Assembly: GCA_022448525.1 (NCBI GenBank)
Contig: JAKVCX010000001.1
Coordinates: 484,734-548,733 of the forward strand
From: Tenacibaculum sp.
GTDB taxonomy: Bacteria; Bacteroidota; Bacteroidia; Flavobacteriales; Flavobacteriaceae
Reading direction: 5' to 3'
Length of the DNA: 64,000 bases
Part shown: one piece after another, positions 42,845 to 51,653 of the stretch
Numbering within the stretch: the stretch's first letter is position 1
Layout: every line of letters begins with the position of its first letter
Notes under the pieces: model-generated
What the model was told of the DNA's origin: nothing
What the model saw: the letters and a program-made list of their open reading frames with translations, nothing else
The model's database searches: none
Translations under genes and position numbers: made by a program

Positions 42845-43795
42845 TCAATCCTCCACCTTAAAAGCTAAAGCTGATTTATTATTAAAATACAAAGTCAAAA
42901 TCCCCTCTTTAGTAGTATTGATAATCACATTTGTATAAGCTCCCGACCTTTTCACTCTAGGTTCTTTAGCAAAATTTTCATCATCGAACTTGTAAGTAAT
43001 TTTTAAATTTTCATTTAAGTTTTTAAATGTGATAAATTTCTTTCGTTTATGGTTACTTAATTTCCCGTCACTTGGTGTTACCAACTCTGCTTTTGCTTTT
43101 ATAAAACCATCCCAAAACATTGGTAATGCACTAAACTTATTGATATTAGATTGTTCTAAAAAATTAATCCATTTCGGCTCGCTAGGATAATGCGTTAATC
43201 TCATTTGCGCCGATTGAATATCAAAATAACTAAAATCACATTCCGCTCTATCTAAATAAGCATCATAATCAATACCATAAGTTGCATCTATTAACATCCA
43301 TTTACCATTAAACTTAACTGCATTCCAAATATGGTTTTTAAACTTTGGTCTTATACCTATTTCTTCAGGTGTATTTCGAACATATCCCTTTATAAGTTCA
43401 TTTTCAATTTCGAAATAATCACAAAGCTTTTTTAATGTCAAAGCAATATGCTCACAAACACCTCCTCTATCTTTAATTGCTTTCTCTACTAATCTATCAT
43501 TTTTAGCAATTAATTTCCTGTCTAAATCTTCCTGATTAAAATAAACTATCTGTTCTGGCTCAAACACAAATGAACTCGTAGTAATTCGATATTTCATATG
43601 CAACGTTATCCAACAGTAAACAGCCTTTACTCTCGTAAGATCCGTTTTAAAATCGCTTTTTATATGCTCAAAAAGATCTTGAGAACTATTAATTGTTTTG
43701 TAGGTTCTAACTTTCTCTTTTATCCATAATTCGTCTTGAGAATGTGCAGAAACACACCCTGCAAACAACACTAAAAATATTATTTTCTTCATCAT
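42845..43795 (-). CDS. Secreted transglutaminase-like protein, 316 aa
   Basis: A signal peptide (MMKKIIFLVLFAGCVSAHS) precedes a transglutaminase-like core. VKAVYCWITLHMKYRI is the start. The triad is Cys in KDRGGVCEHIALTL, His in KNHIWNAVKFNGKW and Asp in MLIDATYG. The C-terminal part is a beta-rich domain. Bacterial relatives are proteases or cross-linking enzymes; which applies is open. Closely similar in layout to the gene at 47873 (same FKxD..VKAxYxWxT start), so a paralogue pair flanks the region. Confidence 0.85.
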   Translation of the reverse strand: MMKKIIFLVLFAGCVSAHSQDELWIKEKVRTYKTINSSQDLFEHIKSDFKTDLTRVKAVYCWITLHMKYRITTSSFVFEPEQIVYFNQEDLDRKLIAKNDRLVEKAIKDRGGVCEHIALTLKKLCDYFEIENELIKGYVRNTPEEIGIRPKFKNHIWNAVKFNGKWMLIDATYGIDYDAYLDRAECDFSYFDIQSAQMRLTHYPSEPKWINFLEQSNINKFSALPMFWDGFIKAKAELVTPSDGKLSNHKRKKFITFKNLNENLKITYKFDDENFAKEPRVKRSGAYTNVIINTTKEGILTLYFNNKSALAFKVED

Positions 43796-43950
43796 AATTT
43801 CTACACAATGTAATAATTAAAAATGAAATAAATTTCAAAAGTCAAACAACAAATATTATGAACTATCAAATATATTTTAACTAAAACTTGTAACATTTTG
43901 TATTTTAAGTCTTCTAACTATAACATACTATCATTAAAATAATCAAAACA

Positions 43951-44688
43951 ATGAGAAATCTAAAATCTTTACTTTTTGCTTTTACTTTAGCATTTTCTGT
44001 ATCTGCTTATGCTCAAACGGCAGATGAAATTATCAACAACTACATTGAAAATATTGGAGGAAAAGAAAAATTAGAACAATTAAAAGGTGTTCAAATGATT
44101 GGAAACATGAAAATGCAAGGAATGGAAATTCCTTTTGAAATGTTATCTACTAAAGACGGAAAACAATTAGTTTCAATTGAATTGCAAGGAAATAAAATGG
44201 TTTGGTCTGCTTTTGACGGAGAAACTTCTTGGCAAAGAAACCAAATGACGATGGATGCTGAAAAGAGTGATAGCGAAGCTACACAAAACTTAAAAAATGA
44301 ATTAGAACAATTTCCTGACCCATTTTTAAACTATAAGGAAAAAGGTTACACAGTTGAATTAATCGGTAAAGAAACGATTGATGGAACTGAAACTTTCAAA
44401 ATCAAATTGACTAAAAAACCTGTTTTAATTAATGGAGAATTAACTCCTAATATTACAAACTACTATTTTGATACTGAGAATTTTGTTCCAATCGTAACTG
44501 AATCTCAAGTAAATCAAGGTCCAATGAAAGGACAAACTGTAAAGTCTACTTTAAGTGATTATCAAGAAGTTGGCGGAATTTACTTTCCATTTAGTATTGG
44601 GAGTCAATTTCAAACAATGGAATTCAAAGAGATTAAATTGAATCCAGAAGTTGACGCTGCATCTTTTGCTCTACCAGCTAAGAAATAA
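43951..44688 (+). CDS. Outer-membrane lipoprotein-sorting-like (LolA-like) protein
   Basis: A signal peptide (ending SAYAQ) is followed by a 220-residue domain similar to the outer-membrane lipoprotein-sorting family: ADEIINNYIENIGGKEKLEQ, VQMIGNMKMQGMEIPF, WQRNQM, and ending SFALPAKK. Two segments contain several Met residues in MKMQGME and NQMTMD. Members bind lipid or lipoprotein in a half-barrel. It is 78 bp before the VPS10-like gene; possibly one transcript. Confidence 0.8.
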   Translation: MRNLKSLLFAFTLAFSVSAYAQTADEIINNYIENIGGKEKLEQLKGVQMIGNMKMQGMEIPFEMLSTKDGKQLVSIELQGNKMVWSAFDGETSWQRNQMTMDAEKSDSEATQNLKNELEQFPDPFLNYKEKGYTVELIGKETIDGTETFKIKLTKKPVLINGELTPNITNYYFDTENFVPIVTESQVNQGPMKGQTVKSTLSDYQEVGGIYFPFSIGSQFQTMEFKEIKLNPEVDAASFALPAKK

Positions 44689-44765
44689 TCAAACAATACT
44701 TATACTAACTTAACTTAATTTTCGTACGGTGTTATTCATTGAATAGCACTGTACATACTTTCATT

Positions 44766-47700
44766 ATGAATAAGCTAATTAAAGTTTTAGCCTGTAGTTT
44801 TATTACAGTAACTGCGAGTGTTAATGCACAAGATATTGTTCTTAAAGGAAAAGAACTTTTCGGAAATTTAGAAGCAAGAGAAATAGGTCCTGCTTTAATG
44901 AGTGGTCGTATTATTGACCTAGAAAATCATCCTACAAATTCAAAAATTATTTATGCTGGTTCTGCCGGTGGCGGTGTATGGAAATCTGAAAATGCTGGTG
45001 CTTCATTTGTACCAATCTTTGATGATTATGCACAGTCAATTGGTAGTATCGCTGTTGATCCTAGTGACCCAGATAATACAGTTTGGGTTGGAACTGGTGA
45101 GATTTGGACAAGAAATAGTGTGTCTTTAGGTGATGGTTTATATAAATCTAAAGATGGAGGTGCAAACTGGAAAAAGATAGGTTTTGAAAAATCGGAACGC
45201 ATCAGTAGTATTAAAATTAATCCGAATAACTCAAATGAAGTTTACGTTGCCGTTTTAGGTGCACTTTGGAGCGATAGTGAAGAAAGAGGTGTCTATAAAA
45301 CCACTGATGGAGGGAAAACTTGGGACAAGATTTTATATATAAACGAAAAAACTGGAGCCAGTGATTTAATCATGGATCCTACAAATCCAAACATTTTGTA
45401 TGCTTCAATGTGGGAATTCCGAAGAACAGGTTGGGGATTCAATTCAGGTGGTCCAGGAAGTGCGTTGTATAAATCAACGGATGCTGGTAAAACTTGGAAT
45501 AAAATACATAACGGTTTTCCTCAAGGAGACCTAGGTCGTTTTGCAATTGCCATTGCTCCTTCCAAACCAGAATTAATTTTTGCAGTTGTAGAAAGCAAAG
45601 AAAACAAAGGTTTATATCGTTCTGATGATGCTGGAAAAAACTGGAAATTATTAAATAGTGATTTCGGTTTAGTGGTTCGTCCTTTCTATTTTTCTAGATT
45701 AGTTGTTCACCCAACAAATCCTGATATTTTAGCTAAAGGAGGATTGTTTGGTTCTATCTCAAGAGACGGAGGTAAAACGTTTAAGAATTTAGGAGAAATG
45801 CATGCTGACATCCATGATATTGTTTTTGACATCAAAAACCCAGATGCTATGTTCGTGGGAACTGACGGTGGTGTTTATAGAAGTTGGGATGGAGGTGCAA
45901 CTATGGATATGGTTGATAATCTTCCGCTTTCTCAATTTTATCACATTAGTGTTGATAATCAAGAACCATATAATATTTACGGAGGTTTACAGGATAACGG
46001 TTCTTGGTATGGACCTTCTTCTTCTCCTGGAGGAATTGAAGCAAGAGACTGGAAACGTGTTGGTGTTGGTGATGGATTTAGAGTATTAAAACACCCAACT
46101 AAAAACATTATCTATTCTGAAATGCAAGGTGCACAACAAGTTTGGAGATACGATGTAGATAAAAATTATAATAAAACTATTCAGCCATTACCTATTAAAG
46201 GAGAAGCAGATTTACGTTTTAACTGGAATGCTCCGATGGCTGTAAGTACGCATCAACCTGATCGCTTTTACATGGGAAGTCAGTTTTTACATGTAAGTGA
46301 AGATATGGGAGATAACTGGAAGAAAATTTCTCCAGATTTAACTACTAACGATCCAGCAAAACAAGATAAAGAGTCAGGAGGTATTTCTGTTGACAAATCT
46401 GGTGCTGAAACACATACTACCATATTTACGATTGCTGAATCTCCATTAGATGAAAACGTTATTTGGGTGGGAACAGATGATGGAAATGTTCAAGTAACTC
46501 AAAACGGAGGAAAAACATGGGAAAATACAGTTGCTAATATTTCTGGTTTACCTAAAAACACTTGGGTATATCATATTGAAGCAAGTTCTCATAATAAAGG
46601 AACGGCATACGCTGTTTTCGACGGTCATACTTCAGGAGATATGAATACGTATGTATACAAAACTACTGACTTTGGTAAAACTTGGAAATCAATAGTTACA
46701 GATGACATCATAGGTTTTGCAAGAAACATTCAAGAAGATTATGTAAATGAAGATTTACTTTTCTTAGGTACTGAGTTTGGTTTATTCATTACTATTGATG
46801 GTGGTAAAAACTGGTCGAGATTTACAAATAAAATGCCAGCAACTGCAGTTCACTTTATCGATTTACAAAAACAAACAAACGATTTAGTTTTAGGAACACA
46901 CGGACGTGGTGTAATTATTATTGATGATATTTCTCCTTTACGTGAAGTAAATCAAGCAATGTTATCAAAGAATGTTCATTTCTTTAAATCTAAACCTGGA
47001 ATTATAAAGGAACAAGGTGGTTTTGGTGGAGGTAGTACAGAATTACAATTCGTTGGAAGCAATCCAAGTTCTGCTGCTAAGATTATTTATTATTTAAAAA
47101 AGCGTCATACGTTTGGTAAAATGACCTTAACGATTAAAGATCAAAATGACAATGAACTAATTACACTAACTCCAGGTAAAGCAAAAGGAATTAATGTTGT
47201 GAGTTGGGGTTTCAGACAGAAAAACCCTAAAGTTGCTGCTGGTAAAAACTTTACTCGTGGTGGATTTACAGCTCCAAGAGTTCCTGCTGGAACCTATAAA
47301 GTTGTGCTTAAAAAAGGGAAAAAAGAATATACAAACACTATTATTGTTCAAAATGATCCTAAATCACAAATAAGTGATAGTGATAGAAAAGCACAACGAA
47401 AAACTACCATGGAATTATACGATGACATGGAAAGATTAGCTTATTTAGTTCATAAAGTTGATGCATATTTAAAATCGGCAAATCGACTAAAAGAAGATAA
47501 TAAGTTTAAAAAAGTGGCAACTAAAGTAATTGAAGTATTACAACCGTTAAAAGAAACATTAGTGGTAACTACGGGAGATAACTATGTTGGTGAAGCTGAA
47601 CCAGAACTTCGTGAAAAGCTTTCTGATTTATATTCTGAGGTTGCGAATCAATTTGAAAAACCATCTTTATCTCAAATAGAAAATCAAGGAGTATTAAAAG

Positions 47701-47834
47701 CTCGTTTGACAAAAGCTCAGGAAGATTTTGAAAAAATCAATAAAAAAGTAATTTCAAAATTTGAGAGTCGTAAAGTAAAAGAAGGTAAAAAACCTACAAA
47801 AGTTTTAAGTAAGGAAGAATTCTTATCTAAATAA
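44766..47834 (+). CDS. Secreted VPS10/sortilin-like BNR-repeat protein, 1022 aa
   Basis: ATG at 44766 is chosen because it starts the signal peptide (MNKLIKVLACSF..VNAQ); an upstream TTG would add nine residues. Numerous Asp-boxes occur (KSKDGGANWK, KTTDGGKTWD, KSTDAGKTWN, KTTDFGKTWK). This is a paralogue of the 1089-residue protein at 11614, with matching EIGPALMSGRI start of the propeller and a similar helical C-terminal region (LYSEVANQFEKPSL). No T9SS domain. Glycosidase activity is not inferable. A terminator follows. Confidence 0.85.
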   Translation: MNKLIKVLACSFITVTASVNAQDIVLKGKELFGNLEAREIGPALMSGRIIDLENHPTNSKIIYAGSAGGGVWKSENAGASFVPIFDDYAQSIGSIAVDPSDPDNTVWVGTGEIWTRNSVSLGDGLYKSKDGGANWKKIGFEKSERISSIKINPNNSNEVYVAVLGALWSDSEERGVYKTTDGGKTWDKILYINEKTGASDLIMDPTNPNILYASMWEFRRTGWGFNSGGPGSALYKSTDAGKTWNKIHNGFPQGDLGRFAIAIAPSKPELIFAVVESKENKGLYRSDDAGKNWKLLNSDFGLVVRPFYFSRLVVHPTNPDILAKGGLFGSISRDGGKTFKNLGEMHADIHDIVFDIKNPDAMFVGTDGGVYRSWDGGATMDMVDNLPLSQFYHISVDNQEPYNIYGGLQDNGSWYGPSSSPGGIEARDWKRVGVGDGFRVLKHPTKNIIYSEMQGAQQVWRYDVDKNYNKTIQPLPIKGEADLRFNWNAPMAVSTHQPDRFYMGSQFLHVSEDMGDNWKKISPDLTTNDPAKQDKESGGISVDKSGAETHTTIFTIAESPLDENVIWVGTDDGNVQVTQNGGKTWENTVANISGLPKNTWVYHIEASSHNKGTAYAVFDGHTSGDMNTYVYKTTDFGKTWKSIVTDDIIGFARNIQEDYVNEDLLFLGTEFGLFITIDGGKNWSRFTNKMPATAVHFIDLQKQTNDLVLGTHGRGVIIIDDISPLREVNQAMLSKNVHFFKSKPGIIKEQGGFGGGSTELQFVGSNPSSAAKIIYYLKKRHTFGKMTLTIKDQNDNELITLTPGKAKGINVVSWGFRQKNPKVAAGKNFTRGGFTAPRVPAGTYKVVLKKGKKEYTNTIIVQNDPKSQISDSDRKAQRKTTMELYDDMERLAYLVHKVDAYLKSANRLKEDNKFKKVATKVIEVLQPLKETLVVTTGDNYVGEAEPELREKLSDLYSEVANQFEKPSLSQIENQGVLKARLTKAQEDFEKINKKVISKFESRKVKEGKKPTKVLSKEEFLSK

Positions 47835-47841
47835 TAACAAA

Positions 47842-47870
47842 AAAACCTCTTGAAAAATCAAGAGGTTTTT
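47842..47870. terminator. Bidirectional terminator
   Basis: Stem AAAACCTCTTGA / TCAAGAGGTTTT with a loop of about four, with T-run, between the VPS10-like gene and the convergent transglutaminase gene. Confidence 0.88.
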
Positions 47871-47872
47871 TC

Positions 47873-48823
47873 TTATTGTATTAAAAATTCAATAGCTACT
47901 TCCCTATCAATTAATAAGAATAAAGCTTTCGCTCCTGGAGGTGGCATTATTGAAACAATTGTATTTCCATTTTTATTTATTGTATTTGGTTTCAATGCTC
48001 TCGTTGAACCTAAAAATCCAACCAAAACTTCCTTATCTGTAGCGTTTTTCAATTCCATCGTAACACTTCCGTTACGACTCTTATTCAAAATACCAGAACT
48101 TGGCGATGATAATTCAACATTAGATCTTAAAAACTCATGACTGTAGATTGGTTGTTTATAATATTCTTCTTTATCGATTCTTCCAACTCTCAATTTCCAA
48201 ATCGATTTTTCTGGTAAATGTGTTTTAAAGTATTTCTTTTTTGGAATATCATAATAGTAAGAATTAAACTTACGAATCCACCTACCATTATATTCAGAAC
48301 CAGCACCCCAAGTTGCATCAATATAAATCCATTCGTCATTTAATTTAACAGCATTCCAAGAATGATTTGGACTTTGCAGCGGCCTACCTATTCTATTTGA
48401 TGAACTTCTAATATAACCTTCTATCACTTCATTTTCGATAGCTAATAGTGAGCAAACCTTAGAAAATGTTTGTGCATATCCTTCGCAAACTGCTTTTCTT
48501 GTAGATAATGTTTCATTAACCATTTCATCCTTAATAGCTTTTAATTTTCTATCTCTTTCCTCTAAGGTTTGATAACTAAAACTAACTTTGGTTTCTCTGT
48601 TCGGATTATAAAACTCCTCTAAATCATAACGAATATTAGCGGTTAACCAGCTATAAATTGCTTTTACTTGATCTTCTTTGTTCTTAAAATCTCTTTTTAT
48701 ATTTTGTGCTAATTGATTAGCGGTAATTAAACCTGGATATGTTTTGGTCTTTAAACTAATCGCATCAAAGTTTTGCGAAAAAGATGAAAATGTAATGAAT
48801 ACTACTATAAATAAAATTCTCAT
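47873..48823 (-). CDS. Secreted transglutaminase-like protein, 316 aa
   Basis: Signal peptide MRILFIVVFITFSSFSQ. Core: FKNKEDQVKAIYSWLTANIR, nucleophile Cys in RKAVCEGYAQTFSKVC, His in SPNHSWNAVKLNDEW and Asp in IYIDATWG. The 200-residue remainder is beta-rich. Paralogous to the gene at 42845, with the same length (316 aa). Starts divergently from DUF4846 gene across 106 bp. Confidence 0.85.
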   Translation of the reverse strand: MRILFIVVFITFSSFSQNFDAISLKTKTYPGLITANQLAQNIKRDFKNKEDQVKAIYSWLTANIRYDLEEFYNPNRETKVSFSYQTLEERDRKLKAIKDEMVNETLSTRKAVCEGYAQTFSKVCSLLAIENEVIEGYIRSSSNRIGRPLQSPNHSWNAVKLNDEWIYIDATWGAGSEYNGRWIRKFNSYYYDIPKKKYFKTHLPEKSIWKLRVGRIDKEEYYKQPIYSHEFLRSNVELSSPSSGILNKSRNGSVTMELKNATDKEVLVGFLGSTRALKPNTINKNGNTIVSIMPPPGAKALFLLIDREVAIEFLIQ

Positions 48824-48929
48824 ATTTAAATTTTAATTCCTCTCGAAAAAATCAATAATCGTGCCTGTAAATAATTTACATACTAAAACTATATAGAAAG
48901 GTGTTATAAATATAATATTAATTCAAGCT

Positions 48930-49808
48930 ATGAAGAAAATTATAATTACATTGTTAGGTACTCTTCTTTTCATTTTTTTGATAAGAACCAATTCAAAAGG
49001 AAAACAAATTACCAACCATTTAAAAGGAATTGTTCAAAACACCATTTCTAAACCAAATCACATTAATATTATTGGCGATTCGATTTCTACAAGAGTTCTA
49101 GTACCTAAAGGATTTAATCGTGTGCAATATAAAAATGGATCATTTCAAGAATATCTTCGAAATTATAAACTCAAAAAACATGGATCTCCTATTATAAATT
49201 ATGATGGATCAGAATATTTCGCACAACACTGGCATGATGCAATTTTAGAAGTCCCTGTTCCAAAGAACGGTTTACAACAGTGTGCTGATGCATTAATACG
49301 AATTAGAGCAGAATATTTATGGGAGAATAAACAACAAGAGAAAATTGGATTCAAATTTACCTCTGGTCATTATTGTTCTTGGAAACAATACGCTGCCGGT
49401 TATCGACCTAAAATCAATGGAAATAAAGTAACCTTTCACAAAACGGCTAAAGCTAATAATTCGAAAAGTAACTTTTACAAATACTTGAACTTAATATACA
49501 CTTATGCAGGTACAGCTTCTCTTCATAGTGAATTACCAAAAGTTAAAATCGAAAATCTAAAAATTGGTGATATGCTGGTACAACCTGGATTTCCTGGTCA
49601 TATTGAAATTATTGTTGATGAAGTTGTCAATGAAAATGGCAAAAAATTATATTTACTCGCTCAAGGAAATACGCCTGCTCAAAATGTTTGTTTGTTGAAG
49701 AATTTTGAGGATTCAAATATCTCGCCTTGGTATCAGTTTTCAGAGAAAGAACCTGTATACACTCCTAGTTATTATTTCGACGAACCAATATTTGTTCGGT
49801 TTAAATAA
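48930..49808 (+). CDS. DUF4846 protein
   Basis: An N-terminal hydrophobic segment (residues 1-18) directs export. The domain matches DUF4846: INIIGDSISTRVLVPKGFNR, YFAQHWHDAILEVPV, CADALIRIRAEYLW, FTSGHYCSWKQYAAGYRP, and LKIGDMLVQPGFPGHIEIIVD. Members are of unknown function, in some genomes near cell-wall genes. Typical length, 292 aa. Confidence 0.83.
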   Translation: MKKIIITLLGTLLFIFLIRTNSKGKQITNHLKGIVQNTISKPNHINIIGDSISTRVLVPKGFNRVQYKNGSFQEYLRNYKLKKHGSPIINYDGSEYFAQHWHDAILEVPVPKNGLQQCADALIRIRAEYLWENKQQEKIGFKFTSGHYCSWKQYAAGYRPKINGNKVTFHKTAKANNSKSNFYKYLNLIYTYAGTASLHSELPKVKIENLKIGDMLVQPGFPGHIEIIVDEVVNENGKKLYLLAQGNTPAQNVCLLKNFEDSNISPWYQFSEKEPVYTPSYYFDEPIFVRFK

Positions 49809-49819
49809 TTCAATTAAAA

Positions 49820-49863
49820 AAGGAGAAGCACCTATATAAATATCCCCAATACGGTACTTCTCC
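49820..49863 (-). terminator. Hairpin GGAGAAG / CTTCTCC facing minus strand
   Basis: GGAGAAG-n-ACC pairs with GGT-n-CTTCTCC across about 20 bases. The minus-strand reading ends in six T, so it looks like a minus-strand terminator, yet no minus-strand gene lies just upstream of it. It may instead close the DUF4846 transcript. Confidence 0.45.
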
Positions 49864-49984
49864 AAAACATAGCTGTAATTGGCAACTAATCGTTTGTTAA
49901 ATTATCAACTAATTGATGACAATCATTTTTTTATCGATAAGAAGAACAAAAGTGTAGATGAATAAAAGTTTATACTTTTATCCT

Positions 49985-50206
49985 ATGATTAATGAAGAAA
50001 AATTATATCAACTAGGATTTGTTAAAAATGAAAGCGGGAGTACAATTAGTAAAACAATTTATAATCACCTAAATAGACCTTACAGTTTACAAATATTAAA
50101 AGAAAAACCAATAGTAGTATTTTACAATAAGAGTGGTTCTGCAACAGGTTTTGTTGACGCAGAAGAATTTATAAAATGGCATAAAAACCATCCTGCTACT
50201 ATTTAA
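49985..50206 (+). CDS. Small hypothetical protein, 73 aa
   Basis: The internal ATG (MINEEKLYQLGFVKN) is preferred because a -7-like string TACTTTTA ends just before it; an ATG nine residues upstream gives an improbable aromatic extension. The protein has one alpha/beta unit: LGFVKNESGSTISKTIYNH, strand PIVVFYNKSG, helix EEFIKWHKNH. No family recognised. Its 3' end meets, tail to tail, the transglutaminase-fold gene 4 bp on. Confidence 0.55.
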   Translation: MINEEKLYQLGFVKNESGSTISKTIYNHLNRPYSLQILKEKPIVVFYNKSGSATGFVDAEEFIKWHKNHPATI

Positions 50207-50209
50207 ACT

Positions 50210-50770
50210 TTACTTAGAAAGAAAAGCAATACACGCTTCTCGAATTTGCCAAATAATATCAAAAGAAAACTCCATTTCAGATTCTAAAATCCAGTTTTTG
50301 ATAAACTGTTTGTGATATTGAACTTTAAAATCAGCAACTTGTTCAGGGGTTATTGTTTGTTCTTCAATAATTGCCATTTTTAAATTGGTAAAGTTTGAAC
50401 CTGAAGTAGTGATATCAATTCTCTCACCTTCAACTTTCAGATAACAATGAGCTTCAGGAATATAGGATAAACCATTATCATCTATGACAGTTCCAACTTT
50501 CGTATTAGCTGAATTCATTTTATAAATAGCTAAAATTAACTCCACCTCATCAATGGAATTTTCTTCAGCTAAAGCTCTCAAAAAAGCATGCTTAGAACTA
50601 CAACTTCCTTTTCCTTCTTTTATAACAAGAGAAAAGTCCGTTCTGTTTCTATTCCTTCCGTAAGGTAAATCTTTAGTATAATCAACTACTTCTTTCCATG
50701 TTGACAATCCTTTATTTTGAACCAACACCGACAAAGGTCTCAAAGAAGTAATTGAAAAATCGAAATCCAT
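50210..50770 (-). CDS. Transglutaminase-fold protein, cytoplasmic, 186 aa
   Basis: No signal peptide. A cysteine protease-like triad is visible: Cys in GKGSCSSKHAFLRALA, His in YIPEAHCYLKVEGE and Asp in GERIDITTS. This matches a transglutaminase-core-like family common in bacteria. Its ATG overlaps the TAA of kdsA by one base (TAATG), so translation is coupled to kdsA. The link to LPS synthesis is inferred from that coupling only. Confidence 0.72.
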   Translation of the reverse strand: MDFDFSITSLRPLSVLVQNKGLSTWKEVVDYTKDLPYGRNRNRTDFSLVIKEGKGSCSSKHAFLRALAEENSIDEVELILAIYKMNSANTKVGTVIDDNGLSYIPEAHCYLKVEGERIDITTSGSNFTNLKMAIIEEQTITPEQVADFKVQYHKQFIKNWILESEMEFSFDIIWQIREACIAFLSK

Positions 50771-51588
50771 TATAGAGTATTCACAACTTTTCTAATGGCC
50801 ACCAAGTTGGTTAAAACTTTTTCTAGATGATCTAAATGTAACATATTAGCTCCATCTGATTTTGCATTTGCTGGATCAAAGTGAGTTTCCATAAATAATC
50901 CATCGATATTATTTACAACACCTGCTCTAGCGATAGTTTCAATCATATCTGGTCTTCCTCCTGTTACTCCAGAACTTTGATTTGGTTGTTGTAAAGAGTG
51001 TGTTACATCTAAAACAGTAGGCGCATAACTTCTCATTGTAGGAATACCACGGAAATCAACTAACATATCTTGATATCCAAACATAGTACCTCTTTCAGTT
51101 ATCCATACATTATCATTTCCAGAATCTTTAACTTTTTTCACAGCGTGTTGCATTGCTTCCGGGCTCATAAATTGTCCTTTTTTCAAATTAACAACTTTAC
51201 CTGTATTCGCTGCAGCTACTACTAAATCCGTTTGACGAACTAAAAATGCAGGAATTTGTAAAACATCAACATATTCAGCAGCTAAAGCCGCGTCACTAAC
51301 TTCATGTATATCTGTAATTGTAGGAACATTAAAAGTTTCAGAAACTTTTCTTAAAATCTTCAACGCCTTTTCATCGCCTATTCCAGTAAAACTATCAATT
51401 CTACTTCTATTAGCTTTCTTGAAACTTCCTTTAAATACATAAGGAATCTCTAATTTATCAGTAATTTCAATAACCTTTTCAGCTATGCGTAACGCCATTT
51501 CTTCTCCTTCAATTGCACAAGGCCCAGCTAATAAGAAAAAGTTATTTGAATTCGTATGTTTTATATTTGGAATATTTGATAAATTCAT
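50770..51588 (-). CDS. kdsA: 2-dehydro-3-deoxyphosphooctonate aldolase (KDO-8-P synthase)
   Basis: TIM-barrel synthase joining phosphoenolpyruvate and arabinose-5-phosphate, the first step toward KDO for LPS. Signatures: FLLAGPCAIEGEEMA, PYVFKGSFKKANRSRIDSFT, ITDIHEVSDA, the ITERGTMFGYQDMLVDFRG stretch, and GRPDMIETIARAGV. The residue after AGP is Cys24, which marks the metal-dependent (Cys-type) class, in contrast to the metal-independent Asn-type. Length (272 aa) is normal. Stop TAA overlaps the next ATG. Confidence 0.95.
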   Translation of the reverse strand: MNLSNIPNIKHTNSNNFFLLAGPCAIEGEEMALRIAEKVIEITDKLEIPYVFKGSFKKANRSRIDSFTGIGDEKALKILRKVSETFNVPTITDIHEVSDAALAAEYVDVLQIPAFLVRQTDLVVAAANTGKVVNLKKGQFMSPEAMQHAVKKVKDSGNDNVWITERGTMFGYQDMLVDFRGIPTMRSYAPTVLDVTHSLQQPNQSSGVTGGRPDMIETIARAGVVNNIDGLFMETHFDPANAKSDGANMLHLDHLEKVLTNLVAIRKVVNTL

Positions 51589-51653
51589 GGAAAAAATTTT
51601 CGGTAAAATTACAAAATAATATTATCTCAATCTAAACTTAAAGTAGTTCATAC

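Noticed and set aside
47850..48140. Plus-strand 96-codon frame
   Set aside because: Antisense of the secreted transglutaminase gene; that gene has a clear signal peptide and triad.
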